From: JABFRG01 sp038210445 | Lineage (GTDB): Bacteria > Myxococcota_A > Polyangia > Polyangiales > Polyangiaceae | DNA length: 64,000 bases | Direction: 5' to 3' | Assembly (NCBI GenBank): GCA_038210445.1 | Contig: JBBQWQ010000015.1 | Coordinates: 1 to 64,000, forward strand | Shown: piece after piece, positions 25,972-34,477 of the stretch | Layout of the letters: each line of letters opens with the position of its first letter | Numbering within the stretch: position 1 is the first letter of the stretch | The notes under the pieces: generated by a model | Databases searched by the model: none | Seen by the model: only the letters and a program-made list of their open reading frames with translations | What the model was told of the DNA's origin: nothing | Made by a program: the position numbers and the translations under genes

Positions 25972-27132
25972 GTGAGCTACAAAACCTACTTCTCGCGGGC
26001 CCTCGGCGCAGACCCGAACCGCGTGCACTTTGCCGCGCACAGCCACCACCTCTGGCCCGACGCCAGCTACCAGGGGCAACTGCAGGCTTGGGACGACGCG
26101 GCCAGGCTCGCCGATCGCAAGTGGGACCGTGTGCTGGGCGAGGTGTATCCCGCGGCGCAGGCTCACGTGGCGCGCATCCTCGGGCTACCGCGGGCAGACA
26201 CCGTGGTGTTCGCGCCCAACACCCACGAGCTGGTCGTGCGCATTCTTTCGGCGCTGCCGCTCACGCGGCCACCCCGCATTCTCACCACCGACTCGGAGTT
26301 CCATTCCTTCCGGCGTCAGGTAGACCGCCTGGAGGAGGACGCTCTGGTGGAAGTTACACGCATTCCCTGCGAGCCCTTCGCCACCTTCGCCGAGCGCTTC
26401 GGGGCTGCCGCGAGCGGCGGATCGTGGGATCTGGTGTTCCTGAGCCACGTGTTCTTCCGGTCGGGGTGGGTCGTGCCCGACCTGCCGGCGCTGGTGGCCA
26501 AGGTTTCTGCAGGTACGCCGGTGGTGGTCGACGGCTACCACGGATTCTGTGCTGTGGAGACCGACCTGGGACCCCTGGCAGAGCGCATCCTCTACGTCTC
26601 CGGCGGCTACAAATACGCCATGAGCGGCGAGGGCGTGTGCTTCCTGCACGCGCCGCCGGGCCTGATGCCGCGCCCGCGCGTCACCGGCTGGTACGCCTCA
26701 TTCGGTGCGCTGGGAGCGCGCACGACCGGTGTACCTTACAGCGAAGATGCGGGCCGCTTCCTGGGGTCGACCTTCGACCCCTCGGGGCTGTATCGCTTCG
26801 TGGCGGTCATGGACTGGATGGCCAAGGTGGGCCTCGACGCCAAGACGGCGCGCGCCTACACGCGGCGCCTGGCCGAGGCGTTTTCGCGAGCGGTGGACGC
26901 GGCTGGCCTCCCCTTCTCGTCGCGCGATCTGGTGGTACCGGCCGAGAGCGCCCAGCGGGCGCAGTTCTTGACCTACGACTTTCCAGGCGCGAAGGCGGTG
27001 CACGAACGCCTCATGGCTGCCAACGTGATCACCGACGTGCGCGACACGCGCCTTCGCTTCGGCTTCGGCGTGTACCACGACGACGCCGACGTTCCTGCGG
27101 GCGTGGCGCGCATCGTCGAAGCGCTGCGCTGA
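25972..27132 (+). CDS. Kynureninase-like PLP enzyme (class V aminotransferase fold)
   Basis: 386-residue pyridoxal-phosphate enzyme. It has the class V order: TVVFAPNTHELVVRIL, LTTDSEFHSF, VVVDGYHGFCAVE (PLP-pyridine Asp) and YVSGGYKYAMSGEG, in which the Lys is the PLP Schiff-base candidate. This last motif resembles kynureninase-type enzymes, which cleave L-kynurenine to anthranilate. A cysteine desulfurase would show a loop Cys, not obvious here. The GTG start at 25972 is the most likely because the frame upstream shows no similarity and overlaps the divergent lipoprotein gene. The substrate is not certain. Confidence 0.75.
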   Translation: MSYKTYFSRALGADPNRVHFAAHSHHLWPDASYQGQLQAWDDAARLADRKWDRVLGEVYPAAQAHVARILGLPRADTVVFAPNTHELVVRILSALPLTRPPRILTTDSEFHSFRRQVDRLEEDALVEVTRIPCEPFATFAERFGAAASGGSWDLVFLSHVFFRSGWVVPDLPALVAKVSAGTPVVVDGYHGFCAVETDLGPLAERILYVSGGYKYAMSGEGVCFLHAPPGLMPRPRVTGWYASFGALGARTTGVPYSEDAGRFLGSTFDPSGLYRFVAVMDWMAKVGLDAKTARAYTRRLAEAFSRAVDAAGLPFSSRDLVVPAESAQRAQFLTYDFPGAKAVHERLMAANVITDVRDTRLRFGFGVYHDDADVPAGVARIVEALR

Positions 27133-27137
27133 CGCGG

Positions 27138-28715
27138 CTATTTGCGGAACCGCTTCACCGTACTCGCGAGCCGCTTGACCCGCGGGTCGTCCGGCGCCAG
27201 CGAGCTCGCGACGTCGGACTCGGCTGCCGCGCGCTCGAGCAGCCGCGCGCCCAGGTATACCTCGCCGAGAATGGCGCGGTAGACGCCGTTGCGTGGCTCC
27301 TTGGAGACGGCGAGCTCGGCGAGCGCGGTGGCGACGTTCATGTCTCCGTCGCACATGCGCATCGCGTAGGCAGCGCAGGCTGCGCTCTCGGCGCTGGGCC
27401 GGGCGCTGTGGGCTTTGGCGTAGTCGGCCGCCGCGTCGACCCAGCGCTGGTCGCGCTCCGCTGTGCGCGCGCGCATGAGGCAGATCTCGAAGCGACGCTC
27501 CTTGGCCATCTCGTCGACCATGACGAGCTTGGCGCGAATCGCTGGGTCTTCGGCGCTCTGCAGTGCGAGCCGGTAGTTGTTGGCGGCCGAGATGACGTCG
27601 TTGGCCTTCAAGGCCTCGTCGGCGGCGCCCACGAACATGTCGACCCGGCGCTGCACCTCGACGCCGCGCAAGCGCTTCATCGATCCTTCGACCACCGGAC
27701 GCGGCGCGGGCGGTGCGGGCGGTGCGGGCGACGAGGGGGCCGGCGCCGAGGGCACCGTCGGCGGAGGGGCGATGGCGTTCGCCGGCGGCGGATGCACCGA
27801 GGGCTCGTGGGGAGGGAGCGTCACCGGCCGCAGCGCGGGCGGTGGAAGTGCCTGCGCCGATACCTTGGGACGCGAAGTACGGCGTGGAGGCGTGCGCGAC
27901 TTCGGCGGAGGCCGCCTCGACGTCTGGCGCGCGGCGACGGGCGCGGAAGGCGGTAGCGTGCGGTCGTAGGCCTCGCGGCGAACGCGGTCGGTGAGCACGT
28001 CGTGCGCCTCGGTGATGCGCCGGAACACCCGCTCGAGCGGCGCGCGCGCGTGCCCCAGCTTCTTCTTGAAGTAGCGGTCTGGGTGAAACTGTGCGGCGAG
28101 CGCGAAGTAGGCGCGCTTCACCAGCTTGCGCTCCGCCAGGCGCTCCACGCCGAGGAGCGCGTAGTGATCGTGGGTGTCGAGCCGCCCTGCAAAGGCCACG
28201 ATCGACGCGTAGCTGGCCTCGTCGAGATCGCAGGCTTCCTTCGCTGTTTCGATGTTCTGCGCTCGAATCCCGGACCGCGAGGGGGGTCGTGGGCGCGCCG
28301 CTACCTTGGCCGGAGCGCCCGAGGGCCGCGCAGCCTTGGGCGGCGGGGGCGCCGGGCTCACCGAAGCGTGATCAACCCGCGGATCTCGCCGCGCATGCAT
28401 CGGCGGCATTTCGCTCTCCGCACGCGGATCCCTGCGCGGCGGCCGCGTCGCGCTCGCCGGAGGCGCCTTGGTCTTGCGTCGCGGCGGTGACTTGGTCTTT
28501 CGCGCGGCGCGGTCGCCCTCCACGCATGCGGCACCCAGCTCGACCAGGCGCTCCGCCAGGCGCACGGCGGCGTTCACCTCGAGGCCGGCAACGTCGGCGA
28601 TCTCTTCGAGCGGCGCCTGGCCATCGAGCTGCGAGAGCACGAACGCCTCCAGGGCGCTCAGCGGCAGAAGCCGCAGATCACCACCTTCGGCACGCAGTAT
28701 GGTTTTGCGGTCCAT
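27138..28715 (-). CDS. J-domain protein with N-terminal winged-helix-like and C-terminal TPR-like regions
   Basis: 525-residue cytosolic protein. Residues 1-65 (LRLLPLSALEAFVLSQLDG) resemble the DUF4388/winged-helix segments used in myxobacterial regulators. A basic Pro/Arg linker follows, then a J domain (about 175-250) with the HPD tripeptide in FHPDRYFKKKLG, a Pro-rich linker and a helical TPR-like tail (about 375-525). J domains activate Hsp70 ATPase. It lacks the Gly/Phe and zinc-finger regions of DnaJ, so it is a specialised type C J-protein. The AAGGGGAG upstream of 28715 supports the start. It converges on the kynureninase-like gene. Confidence 0.85.
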   Translation of the reverse strand: MDRKTILRAEGGDLRLLPLSALEAFVLSQLDGQAPLEEIADVAGLEVNAAVRLAERLVELGAACVEGDRAARKTKSPPRRKTKAPPASATRPPRRDPRAESEMPPMHARRDPRVDHASVSPAPPPPKAARPSGAPAKVAARPRPPSRSGIRAQNIETAKEACDLDEASYASIVAFAGRLDTHDHYALLGVERLAERKLVKRAYFALAAQFHPDRYFKKKLGHARAPLERVFRRITEAHDVLTDRVRREAYDRTLPPSAPVAARQTSRRPPPKSRTPPRRTSRPKVSAQALPPPALRPVTLPPHEPSVHPPPANAIAPPPTVPSAPAPSSPAPPAPPAPRPVVEGSMKRLRGVEVQRRVDMFVGAADEALKANDVISAANNYRLALQSAEDPAIRAKLVMVDEMAKERRFEICLMRARTAERDQRWVDAAADYAKAHSARPSAESAACAAYAMRMCDGDMNVATALAELAVSKEPRNGVYRAILGEVYLGARLLERAAAESDVASSLAPDDPRVKRLASTVKRFRK

Positions 28716-28807
28716 GGGCGCTCCCCTTCACTGAACCGCAGACGCCGAGCTCGCGCAAGGCCCTTCGACGACGCAGCGCGTTCGGACGCGCGCGGGCTCA
28801 GGCAGGC

Positions 28808-30667
28808 TCAGGGGCGAGGCGGCGCGTGCATCGACTGGAGCAAGCCGCCGAACAGATGCTGCGTGTGATCGTCGAATGGGGCAATCCACGGCTCCACCGG
28901 GCCCACCGCCCGGGAATCGTCGTCCTTCAGGCCGCGCTCGCCGTAGTGCTTGGCCACCAGGTGCAGATCGTCGATGGTGCCGCCGTGGCCCCAGGGCCCG
29001 CTGTCGGCCACGCCGCGGAGCACGGGCGTTTTGAACTTGCCGCGGAGCGAGGCGATGGCATCTGGGGTAAAGCGCGCATAGCTGGCCGATGCTGGTGCGT
29101 CGCTGTACGGGCCACCGGCGCGGAGCTCGCTGGCGAGCAGCTTGGGAATCCCCGCCGAGGCGCCCTCGTCGGCCACGCCATCGAGGCGCCCGGTGGGGAA
29201 GCGAATGTCGTGGAAGGCATTGTCGCTGAGCATGGGGCCCCAGTGGCACTGGGCGCAGCCCACCACGAAGAAGGCCTTGAGGGCTTCTTTCTCGGACTCG
29301 GCCAGGGCGGTGAAGTCGCCGGCCACGTATTGGTCGAGGCGGCTCGGCTCTGCGCTGAGCGTGCGCTCGAAGGCGGCGATGGCCTTGCCGGCGTTGACGA
29401 ACACGCGCGTCACGGCGTCCTTGTCGGCCGCCGTCATGGCTTCGTAGGCGGCGTCGCCGGGCTTGCCGGCCAGGGGAAATCGCGCGGTGTCGGAGAGCGC
29501 AGGAAGTGTGTATTTTGCACCAAATACCGCGACATAGTCGCCGGCATAGGCCTCGGCGATGCGGTGCGCAACGCGCAAGCGGCTCGAAGCGAACTCCAGC
29601 GAGTTCTCCATGGGACCCACCGCTTGCATCCACAGGCTGTCGGCGCGGCCGTCCCAGAACTGAAAGGCCGAGTGCGCCGCGAACAGCACCGAGGGCGCGT
29701 TGCGATCGCCTTTGGCCGTGCCCACCGAGGTGGCGAGGCCGTCTTGAAACGCGCGCCCGGGATCGTGACAGGTGGCGCAGGAGACGTTGCCAGGGCCAGA
29801 GAGCGTTGCGTCGGAGAAGAGCTTTTTGCCGAGCGCCGCGGCCGCAGGGTCGTCGGCGTACGCGTTGGTGGGGTCTTTGGGTAGCCGGGCCGCCTGCAGC
29901 GACATGGCCTGCGCCATCTCCCACTCGTTCCGCTGGAAGTAGCCATCCACCGGCGCCGGACGCTTGTCTTCCGGACGCTTCTGCTTGTCGAGGAGGGCAA
30001 GCTCGGTCTTCAGGCGGAAGATGACGTCGTCGGGCGGCGGGTTCGACTGGTAGCTCAGCACCCGCATGGTGCGCCGATCGATGAAGACGAGGATCGGGAG
30101 CGGGAGCGGGATCTTGGGGTCGAGGCCGCCAAAGCGATGCTGCGGATCGAGCAACACCAGCGGGTTCGGTGCGCCCATGATCTTGCTGCGGAATGGTGCG
30201 ATATCGGCCACCGTCGCCGGCAAGTTGATGTCGGAGCGCACCAGCAAGTCGACCAGCGCGACGCGCGGCTCGGCGGTGATCTCGGCGGAGTGGGCGGCGC
30301 TCCACAGGCAGGGTCCGCAAAACCCCGCGGTGACGCGGAGCACGAGCAGGCTCGCCTGCGCTGCACACGGATCGTAGTAGCTATGGAGCGCGACCTTTCC
30401 GCTCTCGCCCTCGAACTCCAGATCGGGCAGGGTGCCGAGGATCTCCACCGCCTGCGAGCCCTTGGGATAGGCGCCTTCGGGTCCGGCGCGAAACGCGGTG
30501 CACAGCGCGCTCACCGGCGCGTCGGTGGCTGCATCGAGGGTGGAAGCGTCGGGCGTGGAGACTGCCGGCGCCGCGCTGCTGCAATGCGCCAATGCCAGGA
30601 GCGCGGCACCCGCGAGCGCGAGGGGTAGTGCGCGGCTCAGGTGTCGTGCAGATCGCCAGGTGCCCAT
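28808..30667 (-). CDS. Fusion lipoprotein: thioredoxin-like domain plus di-haem cytochrome c peroxidase (MauG type)
   Basis: 619-residue lipoprotein (lipobox LALAHC, Cys29). The N-terminal domain (about 55-225) is thioredoxin-like with the redox pair Cys117-x-x-Cys120 in FCGPC. The C-terminal domain (about 255-619) is a MauG/CcpA-type bacterial di-haem cytochrome c peroxidase with two c-haem sites, CATCH (297-301) and CAQCH (471-475), and the usual sequence GRADSLWMQAVGPMENSLEF. It should sit on the outer face and pass electrons between thiol and haem centres or reduce H2O2. The combination in one chain is unusual. The ATG at 30667 is chosen for the lipobox distance. Confidence 0.85.
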   Translation of the reverse strand: MGTWRSARHLSRALPLALAGAALLALAHCSSAAPAVSTPDASTLDAATDAPVSALCTAFRAGPEGAYPKGSQAVEILGTLPDLEFEGESGKVALHSYYDPCAAQASLLVLRVTAGFCGPCLWSAAHSAEITAEPRVALVDLLVRSDINLPATVADIAPFRSKIMGAPNPLVLLDPQHRFGGLDPKIPLPLPILVFIDRRTMRVLSYQSNPPPDDVIFRLKTELALLDKQKRPEDKRPAPVDGYFQRNEWEMAQAMSLQAARLPKDPTNAYADDPAAAALGKKLFSDATLSGPGNVSCATCHDPGRAFQDGLATSVGTAKGDRNAPSVLFAAHSAFQFWDGRADSLWMQAVGPMENSLEFASSRLRVAHRIAEAYAGDYVAVFGAKYTLPALSDTARFPLAGKPGDAAYEAMTAADKDAVTRVFVNAGKAIAAFERTLSAEPSRLDQYVAGDFTALAESEKEALKAFFVVGCAQCHWGPMLSDNAFHDIRFPTGRLDGVADEGASAGIPKLLASELRAGGPYSDAPASASYARFTPDAIASLRGKFKTPVLRGVADSGPWGHGGTIDDLHLVAKHYGERGLKDDDSRAVGPVEPWIAPFDDHTQHLFGGLLQSMHAPPRP

Positions 30668-30701
30668 CGACAGGAACGATAGCACCGCCATCGTTCGCCG
30701 T

Positions 30702-31355
30702 TCACCCCCGGAGGTAGAAAACCGCCGCCAGAATCACGAGAATCACCACGGCGCCCATGATCAGCCAGCGGGTTTGCTGCTGCAGCATGGGCGCGCCCTT
30801 CTTCTCGGCGGCTTCTTCGACGGTGTCGCTCACCCGCACCGGCGAAGCGCCCACCACGGCGCGCTTCGGCTGCGCTTCGGCTTCCGCTGCGGCCTGGGCC
30901 TTCTTCGCCTTCTTCTCGGCCTTCTTCGGCGCGAGCACCGGCTCCGGCTTGACCTCCGGACGCTCCTGCTTCTTCTTCTGACGCGCGGCGGCGGCGGCGC
31001 GCTTGTCTTCGGCGGCCTGGGCTTTGGCGCGCTTCTGCTCGCGACGGCGATCGGCTTTGTCGGGCGCAGAGACCTGCGGCCGACGCGCTCGCTCTCGGCG
31101 CGAGGCCGGCCCGGAAGACGCGGGGCCAACGACGCCACTCGATGGTGGAGCCGCGAGCGCGAGCCCGACGATAGCGGGCGGCGGAACGCTGGGCGGCGCG
31201 ATGCCGATGAGGGTGGGCTTGCGCTCGGAGACGGGGCCGGGAATCGGCGACGCGGCGGGCGAAGCCGCGGGGGCAGCTTGCACATCAGGCGGCGAATCGG
31301 TCCACGCGTCGTCCAGGTCTTCAAGCTTGAGCGACGTAGATTCGGCCTCGGTCAT
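30702..31355 (-). CDS. Charged tail-anchored protein
   Basis: 217-residue protein with no signal peptide. An acidic/Ala/Pro-rich N-terminal part is followed by a Lys/Arg/Ala/Glu-rich helical stretch (about 85-165; many K-K and E-K pairs, possible coiled coil) and a single C-terminal TM (about 193-214, WLIMGAVVILVILAAVFYLRG). This tail-anchored architecture resembles that of the protein at 20716-22185, though the sequence does not. Function unknown. It lies between the thioredoxin-peroxidase fusion and the chlorite dismutase-like gene on the same strand. Confidence 0.65.
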   Translation of the reverse strand: MTEAESTSLKLEDLDDAWTDSPPDVQAAPAASPAASPIPGPVSERKPTLIGIAPPSVPPPAIVGLALAAPPSSGVVGPASSGPASRRERARRPQVSAPDKADRRREQKRAKAQAAEDKRAAAAARQKKKQERPEVKPEPVLAPKKAEKKAKKAQAAAEAEAQPKRAVVGASPVRVSDTVEEAAEKKGAPMLQQQTRWLIMGAVVILVILAAVFYLRG

Positions 31356-31440
31356 GGGCGCAACGTAGCACTTTCCGGCCGAGTTCTTCACGCCCCGCGC
31401 CGTATCCGAAGAATCGCGTTCCCGCCAGGGCGCGAAATAT

Positions 31441-32217
31441 TCAGTGTTCTTGTTGTTTCGCGCTGCGGCCCACGACCCGCCCCACGAAGAACGGGCCCAT
31501 CTTGGCGATGAACTCCGAGGTCTGCCGGGTCTTTCGCATGGTCTGCACCAGATGCGAAAGCGGGTGGAGGTCCTTGCCCACGAGGCCGATGACGAACTCG
31601 TTGTCCTCGGCGTCGAGCCCATGACACGCAAGACGGATGTCGTGGGCGAGCCCGCTCTGACCGTACGCCATGCCGATGGAGGCATGCTCGCGCAGGATCA
31701 TCCCGTGCTCCTGCCCCTCGAGCTTGGCGAAAGCGCCGGTGCGCCGGAGCGGGTACCAGACGTGCCAGGGAAACTCCTCGGCCATCGCGTTGTCGACGGA
31801 GCGCTGGAGCAGCACGTGCGCCAGATCTGGCTCGTGGCCGATGGAGTAGGTGCGACCGAGCATGGCGAACTCGCGCCGTTCGACCAGGTTGCGAAGGCCG
31901 GGCTCGTTGAGGAGCGAGCGCACCGCGGTCACGAAGTGCGCGGGATCCTCGGCCCAGGTGAGCAGCCCGATGCCGCGCACCGCGTTGGTGTCGGCATACA
32001 CCACGCCGGCGATGCCCTTCTCCTTCAGGCGCCCCACGAGCGTCTGCGCGAGCGCGTCGGCGTCTTCACCCGCCGGCGCGTCGAGCACCACCAACTGCAT
32101 GAAGAGGCGGCGATTCATGGCCTGACGCTCGCCGTCCTTCTTGCCCCCGTACTCGTTCACGTCGATGGCGGGGAGGCCGGGAGACTTCAGCGATTCTTGG
32201 GTGGTTCGTTCAGACAT
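31441..32217 (-). CDS. Chlorite dismutase / coproheme decarboxylase family protein
   Basis: 258-residue cytosolic protein of the Cld/HemQ family, with two ferredoxin-like repeats. Recognisable elements: WYPLRRTGAFAKLEGQEHG, LREHASIGMAYGQSG (His in the haem-ligand position of Cld), HDIRLACHGLDAEDNEFV (Arg close to the distal-Arg position of true Cld) and GPFFVGRV. In haem synthesis HemQ decarboxylates coproheme; chlorite dismutases cleave chlorite. Neither other haem-synthesis genes nor a chlorate operon are nearby, so the role stays open. The ATG at 32217 begins MSERTTQ. Confidence 0.82.
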   Translation of the reverse strand: MSERTTQESLKSPGLPAIDVNEYGGKKDGERQAMNRRLFMQLVVLDAPAGEDADALAQTLVGRLKEKGIAGVVYADTNAVRGIGLLTWAEDPAHFVTAVRSLLNEPGLRNLVERREFAMLGRTYSIGHEPDLAHVLLQRSVDNAMAEEFPWHVWYPLRRTGAFAKLEGQEHGMILREHASIGMAYGQSGLAHDIRLACHGLDAEDNEFVIGLVGKDLHPLSHLVQTMRKTRQTSEFIAKMGPFFVGRVVGRSAKQQEH

Positions 32218-32251
32218 CGTGGGCCGACAATAGCCCATTTTTTGCCGCGGG

Positions 32252-32878
32252 TCAGCGCGGCCGAAGGAGCGCCAGCGGGTCGGCCAGGTGGTGGGTGTCG
32301 TTCCAGAAGGCGAGACGCGCAAGTCCTTCGCCTCGCCACTCGACGCACGAGATCGCCGTATTGCGAACGGGCGCGAAGGCATCGAGCGGTGCGCCCACCA
32401 AACGCGTCGCCAGCGCGCGCAGGGTGCCGGCGTGCGATACGAGGACGACCACGTGCGTGAGGTCCGGTCGCGCAAGGTCGGCGGCCAGCTTGTGGGCGCG
32501 AGCGCCGGCCTCGGCGTACGTTTCGCCGCCACCCCGGCGAATGTCTTCGCCCCGGCGCCAGGCTGCCCACTCCTCGGGAAACTCGGCTTCCAGCACCTCG
32601 CGGCGCTTGCCTTGCCACGCGCCCACGTCCACTTCACGCAGCAGAGGATCGATGGCCACCGAGAGGGAGTGGTGCGCAGCGATGGCCTGCGCGGTTTCCG
32701 CGGCGCGGGTGAGATCCGAAGCGTAGATGGCGTCGAGGTGTACCGTGGCGAGACGCTCCCCCACGCGCGCTGCCTGCGCCAGGCCCACTTCGTTGAGCGG
32801 TCCGCCGCCGTGGCCCTGAAAGACTTGGTTGTGGTTGTCGGCGGTCTCGCCGTGGCGAACCAGGAGGAACGTGGTCAT
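32252..32878 (-). CDS. Histidine phosphatase family protein
   Basis: 208-residue cytosolic enzyme of the phosphoglycerate mutase-like superfamily. The catalytic His is in LVRHGET (residues 6-12). The second His is in VLVSHAGTLRAL, the acid is in LLREVDVGAWQGK, and SDLTRAAETAQAI matches the family. Such enzymes include cobalamin-pathway (CobC-like) and broad-specificity phosphatases. The ATG at 32878 directly begins MTTFLLVRHGE. It lies 10 bases downstream of the PrsW gene stop, so the two are likely one operon. Confidence 0.9.
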   Translation of the reverse strand: MTTFLLVRHGETADNHNQVFQGHGGGPLNEVGLAQAARVGERLATVHLDAIYASDLTRAAETAQAIAAHHSLSVAIDPLLREVDVGAWQGKRREVLEAEFPEEWAAWRRGEDIRRGGGETYAEAGARAHKLAADLARPDLTHVVVLVSHAGTLRALATRLVGAPLDAFAPVRNTAISCVEWRGEGLARLAFWNDTHHLADPLALLRPR

Positions 32879-32888
32879 GGCGAAGAGC

Positions 32889-34223
32889 TCAGCCTCCGGG
32901 CGGACCCCAGCCGTAGCCTCCGGGAGGCGGTGGCCGGCCGCCGTAGGGGTTGTGCGGAGGTCGGTGTTGCTGCTGCTGCTGCTGCTGCGCGGGCTGGGGA
33001 AACGGCGAGGCCATACCCGGTCGCCACGCTTGCGGTTGCGCCACTTGGCGGCCGAGTGCGCGTGCCACGTCGGCCCGCAGCTGATGCAGCTCCTGCCGGA
33101 GCGGCACGATGAAGTCGGCGCTGATGGTCATCTTGCGTCCGCGGGTGGCGCGGCCGGTGTGCCACTTGCTGAGCGCCAGGCGCGCGGCGGCGTCGACGAA
33201 CTTGCGACCGGCGGCGCCGCCGAACGAGAACGTGGCCTTCATGCGCCCCACCGGCGAGATGATCATTTGGTACTCCTGCAGCGTCAGGTTGCCCATGAGC
33301 ACCTCGTCGCGCAGGTGGTCGCCGATGATCTTCCCCTTCCGGCGCACGCACCAAATGACGAGGCCGAAGAACGCCAGCAGGAACAAGAACCAGAGCGGCA
33401 GCATGACCAGCACCAGCACGTTGGAGATGGTGGCCGCGAGGTTCCAAACGAAGTGCAGGAACACGCCGCAGAAGTAGCCGCCGATGGGGGCCATCCAGCG
33501 GACCCACCCCTTCTCGGTTTCCCGCGCCAGGCCGAAGCCGATGCCGGTCATGGCGGTGTAGAGCGGGTGGCCCCAGGGGGCGAGGATGCCGCGAATGAAC
33601 ACGGTTCCGGCGAGAGCGCTGTCTTGTCCGTGCAGCATCTCCGCATCGGCGGCGCGCGCGTAGTAGATGATGTTCTCCACCGCGGCGAAGCCGAGGGCCA
33701 CGAAGGCGCCGTAGATGATGCCGTCGACGATGCCGTCGAAGTCGCGCTTCCGGAAGTAGAACATCCAGAACACCGCGAGCCCCTTCCAGAACTCTTCGAC
33801 CAGGGGCGCGCTGAAGCAGGCCCCCACCACCTGCCCGAAGGACTTGCCGCCGATGGCGCTGGCGGCGCCGCCGATGAAGGTGTTGATGACCGCCGAGAAC
33901 CCGCATGCGGTAATGCCGCCCCAGGCCAGGACCGCGATGAGCGCCCACAGCGGCTCCGGATCGTAGCGGTCGATGATCCAGGGAACCCAGATGTAGAGGC
34001 ACAGGAGCGGGAGCGCGAGTAGGGCGCCGATGCCCATGGACTCCAGCGACTCACCGCCGTCTTCGATGAGCGGCATGATGATGAACAGGCCGAACAGGAA
34101 GAACCCGCCGATGGCCATGAGGATGAAGTAGAAGACCCACCCAAGGGTCTTCTTCGTCGCCTCGGGATCGCGCTTCTGCGGAGCCCTGGGGGATTGTTGC
34201 GGGTACGGGGGTGCGGCCATCAT
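32889..34223 (-). CDS. PrsW-family intramembrane metalloprotease with C-terminal extension
   Basis: 444-residue membrane protein with about eight TM segments (25-300). It has the PrsW (CPBP-related) motif VEEFWKG (E-E-x-x-K around residue 143), an F-A-A-V-E-N element and an F-x-x-H-F-x-W-N element late in the membrane region. PrsW cleaves anti-sigma factor RsiW in Bacillus. The soluble C-terminal 130 residues are unusual: a conserved-looking charged domain, then a Pro/Gln/Gly tail with seven Gln in a row (32967-32988). Two ATG codons at 34223 and 34220 are equally likely starts. It lies upstream of the histidine phosphatase. Confidence 0.85.
   Translation of the reverse strand: MMAAPPYPQQSPRAPQKRDPEATKKTLGWVFYFILMAIGGFFLFGLFIIMPLIEDGGESLESMGIGALLALPLLCLYIWVPWIIDRYDPEPLWALIAVLAWGGITACGFSAVINTFIGGAASAIGGKSFGQVVGACFSAPLVEEFWKGLAVFWMFYFRKRDFDGIVDGIIYGAFVALGFAAVENIIYYARAADAEMLHGQDSALAGTVFIRGILAPWGHPLYTAMTGIGFGLARETEKGWVRWMAPIGGYFCGVFLHFVWNLAATISNVLVLVMLPLWFLFLLAFFGLVIWCVRRKGKIIGDHLRDEVLMGNLTLQEYQMIISPVGRMKATFSFGGAAGRKFVDAAARLALSKWHTGRATRGRKMTISADFIVPLRQELHQLRADVARALGRQVAQPQAWRPGMASPFPQPAQQQQQQQHRPPHNPYGGRPPPPGGYGWGPPGG
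32967..32988. repeat. Trinucleotide (CTG/CAG) microsatellite
   Basis: Six perfect CTG units plus a TTG inside the PrsW C-terminal tail encode seven Gln. Such tracts slip easily and may vary in length between isolates. In-frame variation would alter only the tail. Confidence 0.7.
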
Positions 34224-34300
34224 CGACCGGGAGTATCGCACGAAGGCCCCAGCGTTGGGAAAGCAGCCGGTGCCCCGGGAAAAACGGGGCGAATATACGC

Positions 34301-34377
34301 GGTCATCCCGAGTCTTCACGCGGCGTCTGCGCCAGTATCTGAAAAAAACAAGCGGTCATCCCGAGCGCAGCGAGGGA
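34301..34377. repeat. REP-like imperfect palindromic element, two partial copies
   Basis: The string GGTCATCCCGAG occurs at 34301 and again at 34354. The second copy continues GCGCAGCGAGGGA, giving a near-palindrome of the TCCCGAGCG-type family seen in intergenic regions of several bacterial phyla. The 254-base spacer 34224-34477 has no gene I can support. Confidence 0.55.
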
Positions 34378-34477
34378 CCCCCTCTGCCACTTCGTCGCAG
34401 ATCGCCGGGGCCGCTTCCGGGTGACCGCGAAAGGAAACGATGGTGGTTCGCCGGCCTGCTTCTTAGGAGCGCACGAT

